Positions 16,437 through 25,452 are shown, numbered from the stretch's first letter. The stretch: DNA of 64,000 bases from Streptomyces sp. M92 (GCF_028473745.1 NZ_CP101137.1:5208001-5272000), one strand, 5' to 3'. Notes: generated by a model from the letters alone, not told the origin. Numbers and translations are program-made.

Positions 16437-17321
16437 TCAGCGAGGGGCGCCGAAGTTCTGCGTCCACCAGGGGCCGCCGTCGCCGAAGTGGACGCCGACG
16501 CCCAGCTCCTTGAAGGAGCAGTTGAGTATGTTCGCGCGGTGGCCGGGGCTGTTCATCCAGGACTCCATCACCGAGGCGGCGTCCGCCTGCCCCCGGGCTA
16601 TGTTCTCGCCCAGCGTCGACCACTGGTACCCGGCGGCCTCGACCCGGGTCGTCATGGTGGAGCCGTCAGGACCCGTGTGGGACATCACACCGCTGCTCGC
16701 CATGACGTCGCTGTAGTCGTCGGCGGCCCGGGTCAGCCGGGCGTTCGCCGTGACCGGCGAGCAGCCCGCCGCGGCCCGCTCCTCGTTGACCAGCGAGAGC
16801 ACCTGCGCCTCGGGCCCGCCGGACCCACCGGAACCGGAACCCGGTCCCGAGTCGGCCCCGGTGCCGCCCGGCTCCGAGTCGCCGCTTCCGCTCCCCCGAC
16901 GGTCGCCGCCGCTCTTCGCCGTCGTCCGCACGGGCGCCTTCGACGCGGGCTCGGCCGACTTCCGCTCCGCACCGGAGGTGGGGCTCGCCGACCGCTTCGG
17001 CTTCTCCGTCGGCTTCGCGCTCCCGCTCGGCGAGCTGCTCGCCGAGGTGCTCGGGCTCGCCGGGGCGCTCGGGCTCGCCGAGCCGGAGGCGAGCGGCACC
17101 GCGCCGCCCGCCGCCTCCTCGGCGCCCGGCGCCTCACCGGCGCTGCTCGCCGCGACCCGGTCCGAGGCCCCGCCGTCCTCGCCGCCGGCGACGGCCAGGG
17201 TGATCCCGACGCCCGCGGTCACGGTGACGGCGCCCAGGGCCAGCGCGGTGCCGCGGGTCCTGAGCCCGCCGCGGGGACGGGCGTGGGAGCGGGACGGGCG
17301 AGCGGCTCGGCGGGAACCCAT
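16437..17321 (-). CDS. CAP/SCP-domain (PR-1-like) exported protein
   Basis: A 294-residue protein. A basic N terminus leads into one membrane or signal segment (about 22-46), then a Ser/Pro/Gly-rich linker of about 110 residues. The C-terminal CAP domain (about 165-294) is complete: LSLVNEERAAAGCSPV, SHTGPDGSTM, LGENIARGQ, ESWMNSPGHRANIL and a terminal WWTQNFGAP. CAP proteins are secreted and bind lipids or act at the cell surface. The ATG at 17321 has GAGGT upstream; a GTG three codons earlier lacks a proper site. The promoter region holds a 28-bp palindrome. Confidence 0.87.
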   Translation of the reverse strand: MGSRRAARPSRSHARPRGGLRTRGTALALGAVTVTAGVGITLAVAGGEDGGASDRVAASSAGEAPGAEEAAGGAVPLASGSASPSAPASPSTSASSSPSGSAKPTEKPKRSASPTSGAERKSAEPASKAPVRTTAKSGGDRRGSGSGDSEPGGTGADSGPGSGSGGSGGPEAQVLSLVNEERAAAGCSPVTANARLTRAADDYSDVMASSGVMSHTGPDGSTMTTRVEAAGYQWSTLGENIARGQADAASVMESWMNSPGHRANILNCSFKELGVGVHFGDGGPWWTQNFGAPR

Positions 17322-17364
17322 GCAGGACACCTCGGTCTGTCGGTCGGCTGGCTCGGCCCCCGTA

Positions 17365-17392
17365 CCCGGTGGACGCGATCGCGTCCACCGGG
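17365..17392. promoter_or_regulatory. 28-bp perfect palindrome
   Basis: Two contiguous 14-base arms, CCCGGTGGACGCGA and its exact complement, with no loop. It lies 44-71 bp upstream of the CAP-protein start, at the edge of the gap before the ACP operon. Zero-loop symmetry fits a dimer-binding operator better than a terminator. Confidence 0.6.
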
Positions 17393-17785
17393 ACTGTGGG
17401 GGGTGGTCGAGAGCCTAGGACCCGGCGGGCGCGGAAACGCCCGTTCGAAGGTCATCTTCAAGAAGCCTTAAAAGAGCCGCCAAAGTCCGCTGAGGAACGG
17501 ATGGTGGCCCTCCGGCGGTTACGCGCCCGCCGGCCGGCACCCTCGGTCCGCCGCGGGGCGCTTCAACGTGAAGAGCGGACACCGCGGTCCGCAGAAGCCC
17601 CTCGCGTGCTCCCAGTACCCCGCCGTCACCCCCTGCGGGGCGCTTGCCGTGCCGGGCCGCCGGACAACCTGTCGGCGTGCGCCCGGCAGATCGCCGCCGC
17701 GCGGCCGGCGCCCCCGGGGAGGCAGGGACCTCCCGCCCACCGCACCCCCGGGGGCGCCGCGCACCGAGAAGAAAGAGGTACGCAC
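17393..17785. other. Intergenic region before the ACP operon
   Basis: 393 bp without a convincing gene. It must hold the promoters for the minus-strand CAP gene and the plus-strand ACP operon. It includes a short, relatively A-rich patch (GCCTTAAAAGAG near 17463-17476). No clear -10/-35 pair was identified. Confidence 0.5.
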
Positions 17786-18064
17786 ATGCCGTCCACCGCC
17801 GAGGAACGAAAGCTGCTCGACGAACTGCGGGACCTGCTGGCCGCGACGGTCGAGGACCTGTCCGTGGAGGAGATCGGACCGGACTCCTCCCTCCGGGACG
17901 AACTGGGCGTCGACTCCCTGGCCATGCTGGAACTGATCGCCGCGATCGAGGACCGCTGGCAGATCGAGGTGCCGCAGGAGCAGGCGGACCGGCTCACCAC
18001 GGTGCGGCAGGTCGCCGCCCACCTCGCCGAAGTCGTCACCGCTCCCGCGGGCGGGACCGCGTGA
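17786..18064 (+). CDS. Acyl carrier protein
   Basis: A 92-residue acyl carrier protein. The phosphopantetheine site is Ser44 in ELGVDSLAMLELI, followed by the recognition helix AIEDRWQIEVPQE. It carries growing acyl or ketide chains as thioesters. AAAGAGG precedes the ATG by eight bases. It is the first gene of a tightly coupled set: the ketosynthase GTG overlaps its stop codon. It is far from any primary fatty-acid cluster in this window, so it is an accessory ACP. Confidence 0.92.
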   Translation: MPSTAEERKLLDELRDLLAATVEDLSVEEIGPDSSLRDELGVDSLAMLELIAAIEDRWQIEVPQEQADRLTTVRQVAAHLAEVVTAPAGGTA

Positions 18065-19353
18065 GCCCACGCCACGCGGCCGGCCCGGCCCCCGGGGAAC
18101 GGGCCGCCGTCGTCACCGGACTGGGTCTGACGACGGCGCTGGGCGGCGACGTCCCCTCCACCTGGCGGGCCCTGCTGGCCGGCGTGTGCGGCGTCGGACG
18201 CCTCGACTTCGAGTTCGAGGCACCGGACGGCCCCGCGCCGGCCTATCTGGCGGCCCCGGCGGCGGTGGAGCCCACCACCGTGCTGCCGCCCGCCAAGGCG
18301 GCGCACTGCGACCGCTCGGCGCAGTTCGCGCTCGTCGCCGCCCGGGAAGCCGTCCGCGACGCCGGGTTCGAGGAGGCGTCGTCCCTGGGCGCGAGCGGTG
18401 CGCGGGTGGCCGTGGTCGTCGGGGTGGGGCTCGGCGGGCTCACCAGCACCCTGGAGCAGAACCACCGCCTCCGGACCCGCGGCGCCCGCCGGGTGAGCCC
18501 GCGTACGATCCCGGTCATGCTGCCCAACCACCCGGCCGCCGAGGTGGGGCTCATGGTGGGCGCCAAGGCCGGGGTGCACGCCCCCGCCAGTGCCTGTGCC
18601 TCCGGCGCCGAAGCGCTCTGCCAGGCCCTCGGCATGATCCGGGACGGCCGCGCCGACATCGTGGTCGCGGGCGGTACCGAGGCCGCGCTGCACCCGCTCG
18701 CCCTCGCCGGGTTCGCGCGGCTGGGCGCCCTTTCCCAGCGCCTGGACGATCCCAAGGGCGCGTCCAGGCCCTTCGACGCAGGCCGGGACGGCTTCGTGAT
18801 GGGGGAGGGCGCCGGCATGCTCGTCGTCGAGAGCGCCGCGCACGCCGCCGCCCGCGGTGCCCGCGTCCACGGGCGGCTGACCGGCGCGGGCATCACCAAC
18901 GACAGCCATCACGTCGCCCAGCCCGCGCCCGGCGGTACGGGCTGCGCCGCCGCCGTCGACGAGGCCCTGCGCGACGCCCGGCTCCACCCGGAGGAGGTCC
19001 GGCACGTCAACGCCCACGCCACCTCCACACCGCTCGGCGACCTCGGCGAGGCCCAGGCCCTGGAGCAGGTCTTCGCCAAGGGCCTGGACGACGTGCTGGT
19101 CAGCGCCACCAAGGGCGCCTTCGGGCACACCCTGGGGGCGGCCGGCGCGATCGAGGCCGTCCTGACCGTCCTCACCCTGCGCGAGCGCACCGCGCCGCCC
19201 GCGTGCAGCCTGGAACGCGTCGACCCGGAGATCGGCCTGAACGTCGTGGGCCGCAGCCCCGTGCCCCTGCCCCCGGGGCCCCTCGCGGCCGTCAGCACGA
19301 GCATGGGCTTCGGCGGGCACAACGTCGCCCTCGCCTTCGCCGCCGCCTCATGA
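18061..19353 (+). CDS. Beta-ketoacyl-ACP synthase II (FabF-like)
   Basis: A 430-residue condensing enzyme with the full KAS II triad: Cys179 in SACASGAEAL, His319 in NAHATSTPLGD and His356 in GAFGHTLGAAGA. A GGTEAALHPLALAGF segment and a C-terminal GFGGHN loop are also present. It would extend acyl-ACP with malonyl-ACP. The GTG start overlaps the ACP stop (GTGA), and the acyltransferase start overlaps its own stop (ATGA). No ketoreductase, dehydratase or enoylreductase accompanies it, so it either borrows fatty-acid enzymes or makes a short unreduced product. Confidence 0.93.
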   Translation: MSPRHAAGPAPGERAAVVTGLGLTTALGGDVPSTWRALLAGVCGVGRLDFEFEAPDGPAPAYLAAPAAVEPTTVLPPAKAAHCDRSAQFALVAAREAVRDAGFEEASSLGASGARVAVVVGVGLGGLTSTLEQNHRLRTRGARRVSPRTIPVMLPNHPAAEVGLMVGAKAGVHAPASACASGAEALCQALGMIRDGRADIVVAGGTEAALHPLALAGFARLGALSQRLDDPKGASRPFDAGRDGFVMGEGAGMLVVESAAHAAARGARVHGRLTGAGITNDSHHVAQPAPGGTGCAAAVDEALRDARLHPEEVRHVNAHATSTPLGDLGEAQALEQVFAKGLDDVLVSATKGAFGHTLGAAGAIEAVLTVLTLRERTAPPACSLERVDPEIGLNVVGRSPVPLPPGPLAAVSTSMGFGGHNVALAFAAAS

Positions 19354-20354
19354 ACCACGGCCCCCCGCTCCCGGCCGCGGGCACACCGCGCACCGTGCTG
19401 ATGTGCCCCGGCCAGGGCGCCTACCTCCCGGGCGCCCTGCGCCACCTGCGCGACGTACCGTCCGTCGCGCGGGTGCTGCGGAGAGTGGACGACCACAGCG
19501 CGGAGCTCGGCGGCAGCGGCGGACCGCCCGCCGGGCTCCTCCTCACGGACCCCGGCGCGCCCGGCCCCGAGCAGCTCGTGCTCGCCGCACCCCTGGCCTT
19601 CGACCTCGCCACCTACGCCGCGGTGACCGCCTGCGCGACCCTCCTGCTCGACCTCGCGGACCCGCCCGTCCACGCGGTCCTCGGCCACAGCGTGGGCGAC
19701 CTCGCGGCGCTCACCGTGGCCGGGGCGATCACCCCGGAGCAGGGCGTCCGGCTGCTGCACCTGCGCGACCGGCTGCTGCGGGACGCCGCGCTCCCGGCGG
19801 CCGGCCTGCTGGCCACCGACCTGACCGCCGACCGGGCGGCGGACCTGATACGGACCGAGGACCTGGCCCGGCTGCGCGTCGCCGCCCGCAACGCACCCGA
19901 CCAGACGGTCCTGGCCGGTCCCGACGACCAGTTGGCCGCCGTACGGCGCACGGCCCGGGAACTCGGCCACCGCGCCACCCCGTTGACCAGCCGGACCGCC
20001 TACCACCACCCCCTGCTCACCGAGGTCCACCGGACCTTCCGCCGCCACCTGCGCACCGAGCCCGTCGCCCCGCCCGCGCTCCCCGTGTACACGGCCACCA
20101 CGGACCGCTCCGTACGCACCCCGGCAGGGCTGCGCTCCGCGGCGGCCGCGCACCTCACCGAACCCATGGTCTTCCACCGCACCCTGGACGCACTGCGCCG
20201 GGCGGGTTTCACCACCTACCTCGACAGCGGTCCCCGGGCCCTGCTGAGCGCCCTGGCCAGGGTGGGGCTGCCGGACTGCACGACCGCCGCCCCCGCCCGC
20301 ACACCGGCCGGAGTCGACCGGCTGCGGCTGCGCCTCGCCGCCGCCCTGCGGTGA
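19350..20354 (+). CDS. Malonyl-CoA:ACP acyltransferase-like protein (FabD family)
   Basis: A 334-residue acyltransferase of FabD/PKS-AT type. The N-terminal GQG motif (CPGQGAYLPG), nucleophile Ser114 in LGHSVGDLAAL, a central R-x-R region and a later YHHPLL matching the catalytic-His motif are all visible. It would load the preceding ACP with a malonyl or other acyl unit. It overlaps the ketosynthase by four bases. It is not a housekeeping fabD by context. Confidence 0.87.
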   Translation: MNHGPPLPAAGTPRTVLMCPGQGAYLPGALRHLRDVPSVARVLRRVDDHSAELGGSGGPPAGLLLTDPGAPGPEQLVLAAPLAFDLATYAAVTACATLLLDLADPPVHAVLGHSVGDLAALTVAGAITPEQGVRLLHLRDRLLRDAALPAAGLLATDLTADRAADLIRTEDLARLRVAARNAPDQTVLAGPDDQLAAVRRTARELGHRATPLTSRTAYHHPLLTEVHRTFRRHLRTEPVAPPALPVYTATTDRSVRTPAGLRSAAAAHLTEPMVFHRTLDALRRAGFTTYLDSGPRALLSALARVGLPDCTTAAPARTPAGVDRLRLRLAAALR

Positions 20355-20421
20355 CGACGCCGCCGGGCCGGGTCCCGCGGCGGTATCGGGGTAGGCGGAG
20401 GGGAGCCGAAGGAGGAGTGCC

Positions 20422-20742
20422 ATGACGACGTACGTCATCTCGGTGCCGGGCACGTTCACCGGCGCGGTCCAGGACACCGCGAGGGAGGAGCTGGCCCGCG
20501 CACTGCGCCCCGCCGACCCGCACCGCACCACCCACCTGGGAGACGAGGAGGACCTGGACGCCCTCTCGGTCAACGACGACGGCACCTTCACCATCCGCCT
20601 CACCGTCGAGGCCGACACCGCCGCCCACGCGGAGGGACGCGCCCGCGAGGTCGCCGACTCCGCCCTGCGCGCGGCCGGCCTGGACGACGGCAGCGCGCCG
20701 CTCGGTCCCACGGTCGTCACCGGGATCGACTCCGACGTCTGA
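20422..20742 (+). CDS. Small conserved-looking hypothetical protein
   Basis: A 106-residue acidic protein starting MTTYVISVPGTFTG, with an EDLDALSVNDDGTFTIRLTV core of alternating hydrophobic residues and a helical DTAAHAEGRAREVADSAL segment. This suggests a small alpha/beta fold such as a ferredoxin-like domain. No family is recognised. A strong GGAGG lies before the ATG. It follows the acyltransferase by 67 bp and is probably in the same transcript, but its role there is unknown. Confidence 0.7.
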   Translation: MTTYVISVPGTFTGAVQDTAREELARALRPADPHRTTHLGDEEDLDALSVNDDGTFTIRLTVEADTAAHAEGRAREVADSALRAAGLDDGSAPLGPTVVTGIDSDV

Positions 20743-20759
20743 CCCGACCCGACCGTGAC

Positions 20760-20801
20760 CTCACACGGCCGGGTGCCGGCCTGTGAGTGGCCCGGCTCAC
20801 A
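20760..20801 (+). promoter_or_regulatory. CTCACA / TGTGAG / CTCACA triple element before pyc
   Basis: CTCACA (20760), TGTGAG (20782) and CTCACA (20796) can pair in two exclusive ways. The first pair, helped by GGCC, makes a terminator-like hairpin after the upstream gene; the second forms a 20-bp dyad about 65 bp before the pyc start. It could be an attenuator-like switch or an operator. Confidence 0.35.
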
Positions 20802-20864
20802 TGGCGTACCGGAGGCGGCGCCGACACCATGGTCTCGTCACCCGGCAGGCTGAAGGGATCAAGA

Positions 20865-23800
20865 ATGTTCCGCAAGGTGCTGGTCGCCAACCGCGGTGAG
20901 ATCGCGATCCGCGCGTTCCGAGCGGGCTACGAGCTCGGCGCGCGCACGGTCGCCGTCTTCCCGCACGAGGACCGCAACTCGCTGCACCGCCTGAAGGCCG
21001 ACGAGGCCTACGAGATCGGGGAGCCGGGCCACCCGGTGCGCGCGTACCTCTCCGTCGAGGAGATCGTCCGCGCGGCCCGCCGCGCCGGAGCCGACGCCGT
21101 CTACCCGGGCTACGGATTCCTCTCCGAGAACCCCGAACTCGCCCGCGCCTGCGAGGAAGCCGGCATCACCTTCGTCGGACCGAGCGCGCAGATCCTCGAA
21201 CTGACGGGCAACAAGGCCCGCGCCGTCGCCGCCGCCCGCGAGGCCGGGGTACCGGTCCTCGGATCCTCCGCGCCCTCCACCGACGTGGACGAACTCGTCC
21301 GCGCCGCCGACGACATCGGCTTCCCGGTGTTCGTCAAGGCCGTCGCGGGCGGCGGCGGGCGCGGCATGCGCCGCGTGGAGGAACCCGCCCAGCTGCGCGA
21401 GGCCGTCGAGGCCGCGTCCCGGGAAGCGGCCTCCGCCTTCGGCGACTCCACCGTCTTCCTGGAGAAGGCGGTCGTCGAACCCCGCCACATCGAGGTGCAG
21501 ATCCTCGCCGACGGCGAGGGCGGCGTGATCCACCTCTTCGAGCGGGACTGCTCGGTGCAGCGCCGCCACCAGAAGGTCATCGAGCTGGCGCCCGCCCCCA
21601 ACCTGGACCCGGTCCTGCGCGAGCGCATCTGCGCCGACGCCGTCAGCTTCGCCCGGCAGATCGGCTACCGCAACGCCGGCACCGTGGAGTTCCTCGTCGA
21701 CCGCGACGGCAACCACGTCTTCATCGAGATGAACCCGCGCATCCAGGTCGAGCACACGGTCACCGAGGAGGTCACCGACGTCGACCTCGTCCAGTCCCAA
21801 CTGCGCATCGCCGCCGGCGAGACGCTCGCCGACCTCGGCCTCGCCCAGGAGAACATCACCCTGCGCGGCGCCGCCCTCCAGTGCCGTATCACCACCGAGG
21901 ACCCCGCCAACGGCTTCCGCCCGGACACCGGGCAGATCAGCGCCTACCGCTCACCGGGCGGCTCCGGCATCCGCCTCGACGGCGGCACCACCCACGCCGG
22001 CACCGAGATCAGCGCCCACTTCGACTCGATGCTGGTGAAACTCTCCTGCCGCGGCCGGGACTTCACCACCGCCGTGGGCCGCGCCCGGCGCGCCGTGGCC
22101 GAGTTCCGCATCCGCGGCGTCGCCACCAACATCCCCTTCCTCCAGGCGGTGCTGGACGACCCCGACTTCCAGGCCGGCCGGGTCACCACGTCCTTCATCG
22201 AGCAGCGCCCGCACCTGCTCACCTCCCGCCACTCCGCCGACCGCGGCACCAAGCTGCTCACCTACCTCGCCGACGTCACCGTCAACAAGCCGCACGGCGA
22301 ACGCCCCCGACTCGCCGACCCGCTCACCAAGCTGCCGACCGTGCCCGCGGGCGACCCCCCGGCCGGCTCCCGGCAGCGGCTGGCCGAACTCGGCCCGGAG
22401 GGCTTCGCCCGGTGGCTGCGCGAGTCGCCCACCATCGGCGTCACCGACACCACCTTCCGCGACGCCCACCAGTCGCTGCTCGCCACCCGGGTCCGCACCA
22501 AGGACATGCTCGCCGTCGCCCCGGTCGTCGCCCGCACCCTGCCCCAGCTGCTGTCCCTGGAGTGCTGGGGCGGCGCCACCTACGACGTCGCCCTGCGCTT
22601 CCTCGCCGAGGACCCCTGGGAGCGGCTGGCCGCCCTGCGCGAGGCGGTCCCCAACATCTGCCTGCAGATGCTGCTGCGCGGCCGCAACACCGTCGGCTAC
22701 ACGCCGTACCCGACCGAGGTGACCGACGCCTTCGTGCAGGAGGCCGCGGCCACCGGCATCGACGTCTTCCGCATCTTCGACGCCCTCAACGACGTCGACC
22801 AGATGCGCCCCGCCATCGACGCCGTGCGCCAGACCGGCACCTCCGTCGCCGAGGTCGCCCTGTGCTACACCGCCGACCTGTCCGACCCCGACGAGCGGCT
22901 CTACACCCTCGACTACTACCTGCGGCTCGCCGAGCAGATCGTGGACGCCGGCGCCCACGTCCTGGCGATCAAGGACATGGCGGGGCTGCTGCGCGCCCCG
23001 GCCGCCGCGACCCTGGTGTCCGCGCTGCGCCGGGAGTTCGACCTGCCGGTGCACCTGCACACCCACGACACCACCGGCGGTCAGCTCGCCACCTACCTGG
23101 CCGCGATCCAGGCGGGCGCCGACGCGGTCGACGGGGCCGTGGCGTCCATGGCGGGCACCACCTCGCAGCCCTCCCTGTCGGCGATCGTCGCCGCCACCGA
23201 CCACACCGAGCGGCCCACCGGCCTCGACCTCCAGGCCGTCGGCGACCTGGAGCCGTACTGGGAGAGCGTCCGCAAGGTCTACGCACCCTTCGAGGCGGGC
23301 CTCGCCGCACCCACCGGCCGCGTCTACCACCACGAGATCCCCGGCGGCCAGCTCTCCAACCTGCGCACCCAGGCCATCGCGCTCGGCCTCGGCGACCGCT
23401 TCGAGGACATCGAGGCCATGTACGCCGCCGCCGACCGGATGCTGGGCCGCCTGGTGAAGGTGACGCCCTCCTCCAAGGTGGTCGGCGACCTGGCCCTGCA
23501 CCTGGTGGGCGCGGGCGTCTCCCCGGCGGACTTCGAGGCGGAACCGGACCGGTTCGACATCCCCGACTCCGTCATCGGCTTCCTCCGCGGCGAGCTGGGC
23601 ACCCCGCCCGGCGGCTGGCCCGAGCCGCTGCGCACCAAGGCGCTGCGCGGCCGTGCCGAGGCCAAGCCGGTGCCGGAGCTGTCCGCCGACGACCGCACCG
23701 GGCTCGCCAAGGAGCGCCGGGCGACCCTGAACCGGCTGCTGTTCCCCGGGCCGGCCCGCGAGTTCGACAACCACCGTGCCTCGTTCGGCGACACCAGCGT

Positions 23801-24239
23801 CCTGGACAGCAAGGACTTCTTCTACGGGCTGCGCCCCGGCACGGAGTACACGGTCGACCTCGATCCGGGCGTCCGGCTGCTGATCGAGCTCCAGGCGGTC
23901 GGCGACGCCGACGAGCGCGGCATGCGCACCGTGATGTCCTCGCTCAACGGGCAGCTCCGCCCGATCCAGGTCCGCGACCGGTCGGCGGCCTCCGACGTCC
24001 CGGTCACCGAGAAGGCCGACCGGTCGGACCCCGGGCACGTCGCGGCGCCGTTCGCGGGGGTGGTCACCCTCGCCGTCGCCGAGGGGGACGAGGTGGAGGC
24101 CGGCGCCACCGTGGCCACCATCGAGGCGATGAAGATGGAGGCCACCATCACCGCCCCGAAGGCCGGCACGGTCAGCAGGCTCGCCATCAACCGCATCCAG
24201 CAGGTGGAGGGCGGCGACCTCCTCGTCCAGCTCGCCTGA
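20865..24239 (+). CDS. pyc: Pyruvate carboxylase
   Basis: A 1124-residue biotin enzyme that makes oxaloacetate from pyruvate and bicarbonate with ATP (anaplerosis). The biotin carboxylase domain (1-450) starts MFRKVLVANRGEIAIRAF and includes the GGGGRGMR ATP loop and EMNPRIQVEHTVTEE. The carboxyltransferase domain (about 520-960) starts with TDTTFRDAHQSLLATR. The C-terminal biotinyl domain carries Lys1090 in EAMKMEA. The length is typical for single-chain Pyc. The ATG at 20865 has AAGGGA upstream. The strong hairpin after the stop ends the transcript. Confidence 0.97.
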   Translation: MFRKVLVANRGEIAIRAFRAGYELGARTVAVFPHEDRNSLHRLKADEAYEIGEPGHPVRAYLSVEEIVRAARRAGADAVYPGYGFLSENPELARACEEAGITFVGPSAQILELTGNKARAVAAAREAGVPVLGSSAPSTDVDELVRAADDIGFPVFVKAVAGGGGRGMRRVEEPAQLREAVEAASREAASAFGDSTVFLEKAVVEPRHIEVQILADGEGGVIHLFERDCSVQRRHQKVIELAPAPNLDPVLRERICADAVSFARQIGYRNAGTVEFLVDRDGNHVFIEMNPRIQVEHTVTEEVTDVDLVQSQLRIAAGETLADLGLAQENITLRGAALQCRITTEDPANGFRPDTGQISAYRSPGGSGIRLDGGTTHAGTEISAHFDSMLVKLSCRGRDFTTAVGRARRAVAEFRIRGVATNIPFLQAVLDDPDFQAGRVTTSFIEQRPHLLTSRHSADRGTKLLTYLADVTVNKPHGERPRLADPLTKLPTVPAGDPPAGSRQRLAELGPEGFARWLRESPTIGVTDTTFRDAHQSLLATRVRTKDMLAVAPVVARTLPQLLSLECWGGATYDVALRFLAEDPWERLAALREAVPNICLQMLLRGRNTVGYTPYPTEVTDAFVQEAAATGIDVFRIFDALNDVDQMRPAIDAVRQTGTSVAEVALCYTADLSDPDERLYTLDYYLRLAEQIVDAGAHVLAIKDMAGLLRAPAAATLVSALRREFDLPVHLHTHDTTGGQLATYLAAIQAGADAVDGAVASMAGTTSQPSLSAIVAATDHTERPTGLDLQAVGDLEPYWESVRKVYAPFEAGLAAPTGRVYHHEIPGGQLSNLRTQAIALGLGDRFEDIEAMYAAADRMLGRLVKVTPSSKVVGDLALHLVGAGVSPADFEAEPDRFDIPDSVIGFLRGELGTPPGGWPEPLRTKALRGRAEAKPVPELSADDRTGLAKERRATLNRLLFPGPAREFDNHRASFGDTSVLDSKDFFYGLRPGTEYTVDLDPGVRLLIELQAVGDADERGMRTVMSSLNGQLRPIQVRDRSAASDVPVTEKADRSDPGHVAAPFAGVVTLAVAEGDEVEAGATVATIEAMKMEATITAPKAGTVSRLAINRIQQVEGGDLLVQLA

Positions 24240-24241
24240 GC

Positions 24242-24274
24242 ACGGTGGCGGCCCCGGTCCGGGGCCGCCACCGT
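24242..24274. terminator. Bidirectional hairpin after pyc
   Basis: A perfect 15-bp stem, ACGGTGGCGGCCCCG and CGGGGCCGCCACCGT, with loop GTC. It lies between the convergent stops of pyc and the monooxygenase. Confidence 0.9.
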
Positions 24275-24278
24275 CGCG

Positions 24279-24608
24279 TCATGCCTCCTTCGGCGCCGCC
24301 TGCTGCACCACCTCGAACGACCACACCGTGGACCCGCTCGCCGCGGGCTTCGGCCGCTCCCCGCCCTCCGCGCCGCCGCCCTGGTGGGCCGCCTTCATCG
24401 GGCCCTCCATCCACGCCTGGAACGACGCCTCGTCGCGCCACCGCGTGTAGACGAGGTAGTTGTCGGTGCCCTCCACCGGCCGCAGCAGCTCGAACCACTC
24501 GAAGCCGTCGGAGCTCTCGACCGCGTGCGCCCGCGACGCGAAGCGCTTCTCCAGCGTCTCGCGCTGCTCGGCGGGGACGGTCAGTACGTTGATCTTGACT
24601 ACGCTCAT
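24279..24608 (-). CDS. Antibiotic biosynthesis monooxygenase (ABM)-domain protein
   Basis: A 109-residue protein of the dimeric alpha/beta-barrel (ABM, HmoA/HmoB-like) family. It opens VVKINVLTVPAEQRETLEKRF and carries the typical FEWFELLRPVEGTDNYLVYTRW and FQAWM segments. Such proteins are heme-degrading or quinone-related monooxygenases. The heme-ligand residues cannot be judged here, so the substrate is open. The ATG at 24608 is chosen because the family begins directly with the first strand. It is downstream of the polysaccharide operon on the same strand, 34 bp after the GH114 gene, and could be read through from it. Confidence 0.82.
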   Translation of the reverse strand: MSVVKINVLTVPAEQRETLEKRFASRAHAVESSDGFEWFELLRPVEGTDNYLVYTRWRDEASFQAWMEGPMKAAHQGGGAEGGERPKPAASGSTVWSFEVVQQAAPKEA

Positions 24609-24642
24609 GGCCCCATCCTGCCCCATGCGCCCGGCGCCACCG

Positions 24643-25452
24643 TCAGCACGGCTCGCGCCAGACCCCGAGTTCCGGCCGCTTCCGCATCGACGACAGCCCG
24701 AGCCTGCGCGACTCGGCGCAGAAGCGCCGGGTCGGCTCGCCGTACTCCACGTGGAAGACCGCCTTGCCCGCCGCCGTGAACGGAGCGAGCCGCGCGCACT
24801 CGCCGTACTCGGCGCACTGCTCGTTGACGGCGAAGTCGAAGTCGTCCACGAGCTGCGGAATCTGCGCCAGGTCGTTCTTCAGGCCCACCGCGAGGCCGCG
24901 TTCGTGGGCGATGGCGGCGATCATGCGGTTGTACGCCAGCTGGTCCCGGGCGGTCAGCGGGAAGCCGGTCTGTTCGGCGTAGCCCTCCACCAGGTCGGGC
25001 TCCACCGCGTCGAAGCCCTTGTCCCGGCACATGTCGAACCGCCGCTCCATGATCGGCCGCAGTACGGACAGCCGGCGGATGTCCAGCCAGCGCTCGCCCC
25101 GCCAGCCGTTGGGCTCGCCCAGCACGGACCGGGGAAAGGCGTCCCGGTCGGGACGGAAGTCCTCCCAGGCACCCACGTTGACGTAGCAGATCACCTTGCG
25201 GCCGGCCCGGTGCAGCCGCGCCACGTCGAACGCGTCGTTCTCGAAGCCGTCGATGTCGTAGACCGGGACGTCGGCCGACGGGTCGACCCGCCCGTCGAGC
25301 TGCCACTGCCAGGCCAGTCCCGGCCGGGGCCGCCACACCTCGGTGGCGGACGGCTCCGGTGGCGGTGGACCGTCCGTACCGGAACACCCGGCCACCACCA
25401 GGGCGGCCAGTGCGGTCAGCGTCGCGGCGAACGCCCGCCCGCGCCGCCTCAT
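24643..25452 (-). CDS. GH114 endo-alpha-1,4-polygalactosaminidase-like lipoprotein
   Basis: A 269-residue exported protein with a lipobox (LVVAGCSG, Cys about residue 22). The GH114 TIM barrel starts with WQWQLDGRVD and contains VPVYDIDGFEND, VICYVNVGAWEDFRPD, FDAVEPDLVEGY and LKNDLAQIPQLV, the conserved strand ends of this family. GH114 enzymes such as Pseudomonas and fungal Ega3 cleave alpha-1,4-galactosamine polymers. Here the protein would sit on the outer membrane face and trim or release the polymer made by its operon. The ATG overlaps the stop of the spherulin-like gene. It is the last gene of the operon. Confidence 0.88.
   Translation of the reverse strand: MRRRGRAFAATLTALAALVVAGCSGTDGPPPPEPSATEVWRPRPGLAWQWQLDGRVDPSADVPVYDIDGFENDAFDVARLHRAGRKVICYVNVGAWEDFRPDRDAFPRSVLGEPNGWRGERWLDIRRLSVLRPIMERRFDMCRDKGFDAVEPDLVEGYAEQTGFPLTARDQLAYNRMIAAIAHERGLAVGLKNDLAQIPQLVDDFDFAVNEQCAEYGECARLAPFTAAGKAVFHVEYGEPTRRFCAESRRLGLSSMRKRPELGVWREPC

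Noticed and set aside
20782..20801. Crp-type site TGTGA-TCACA before pyc
   Set aside because: The half-sites are separated by ten bases instead of six, so Crp binding is not expected.
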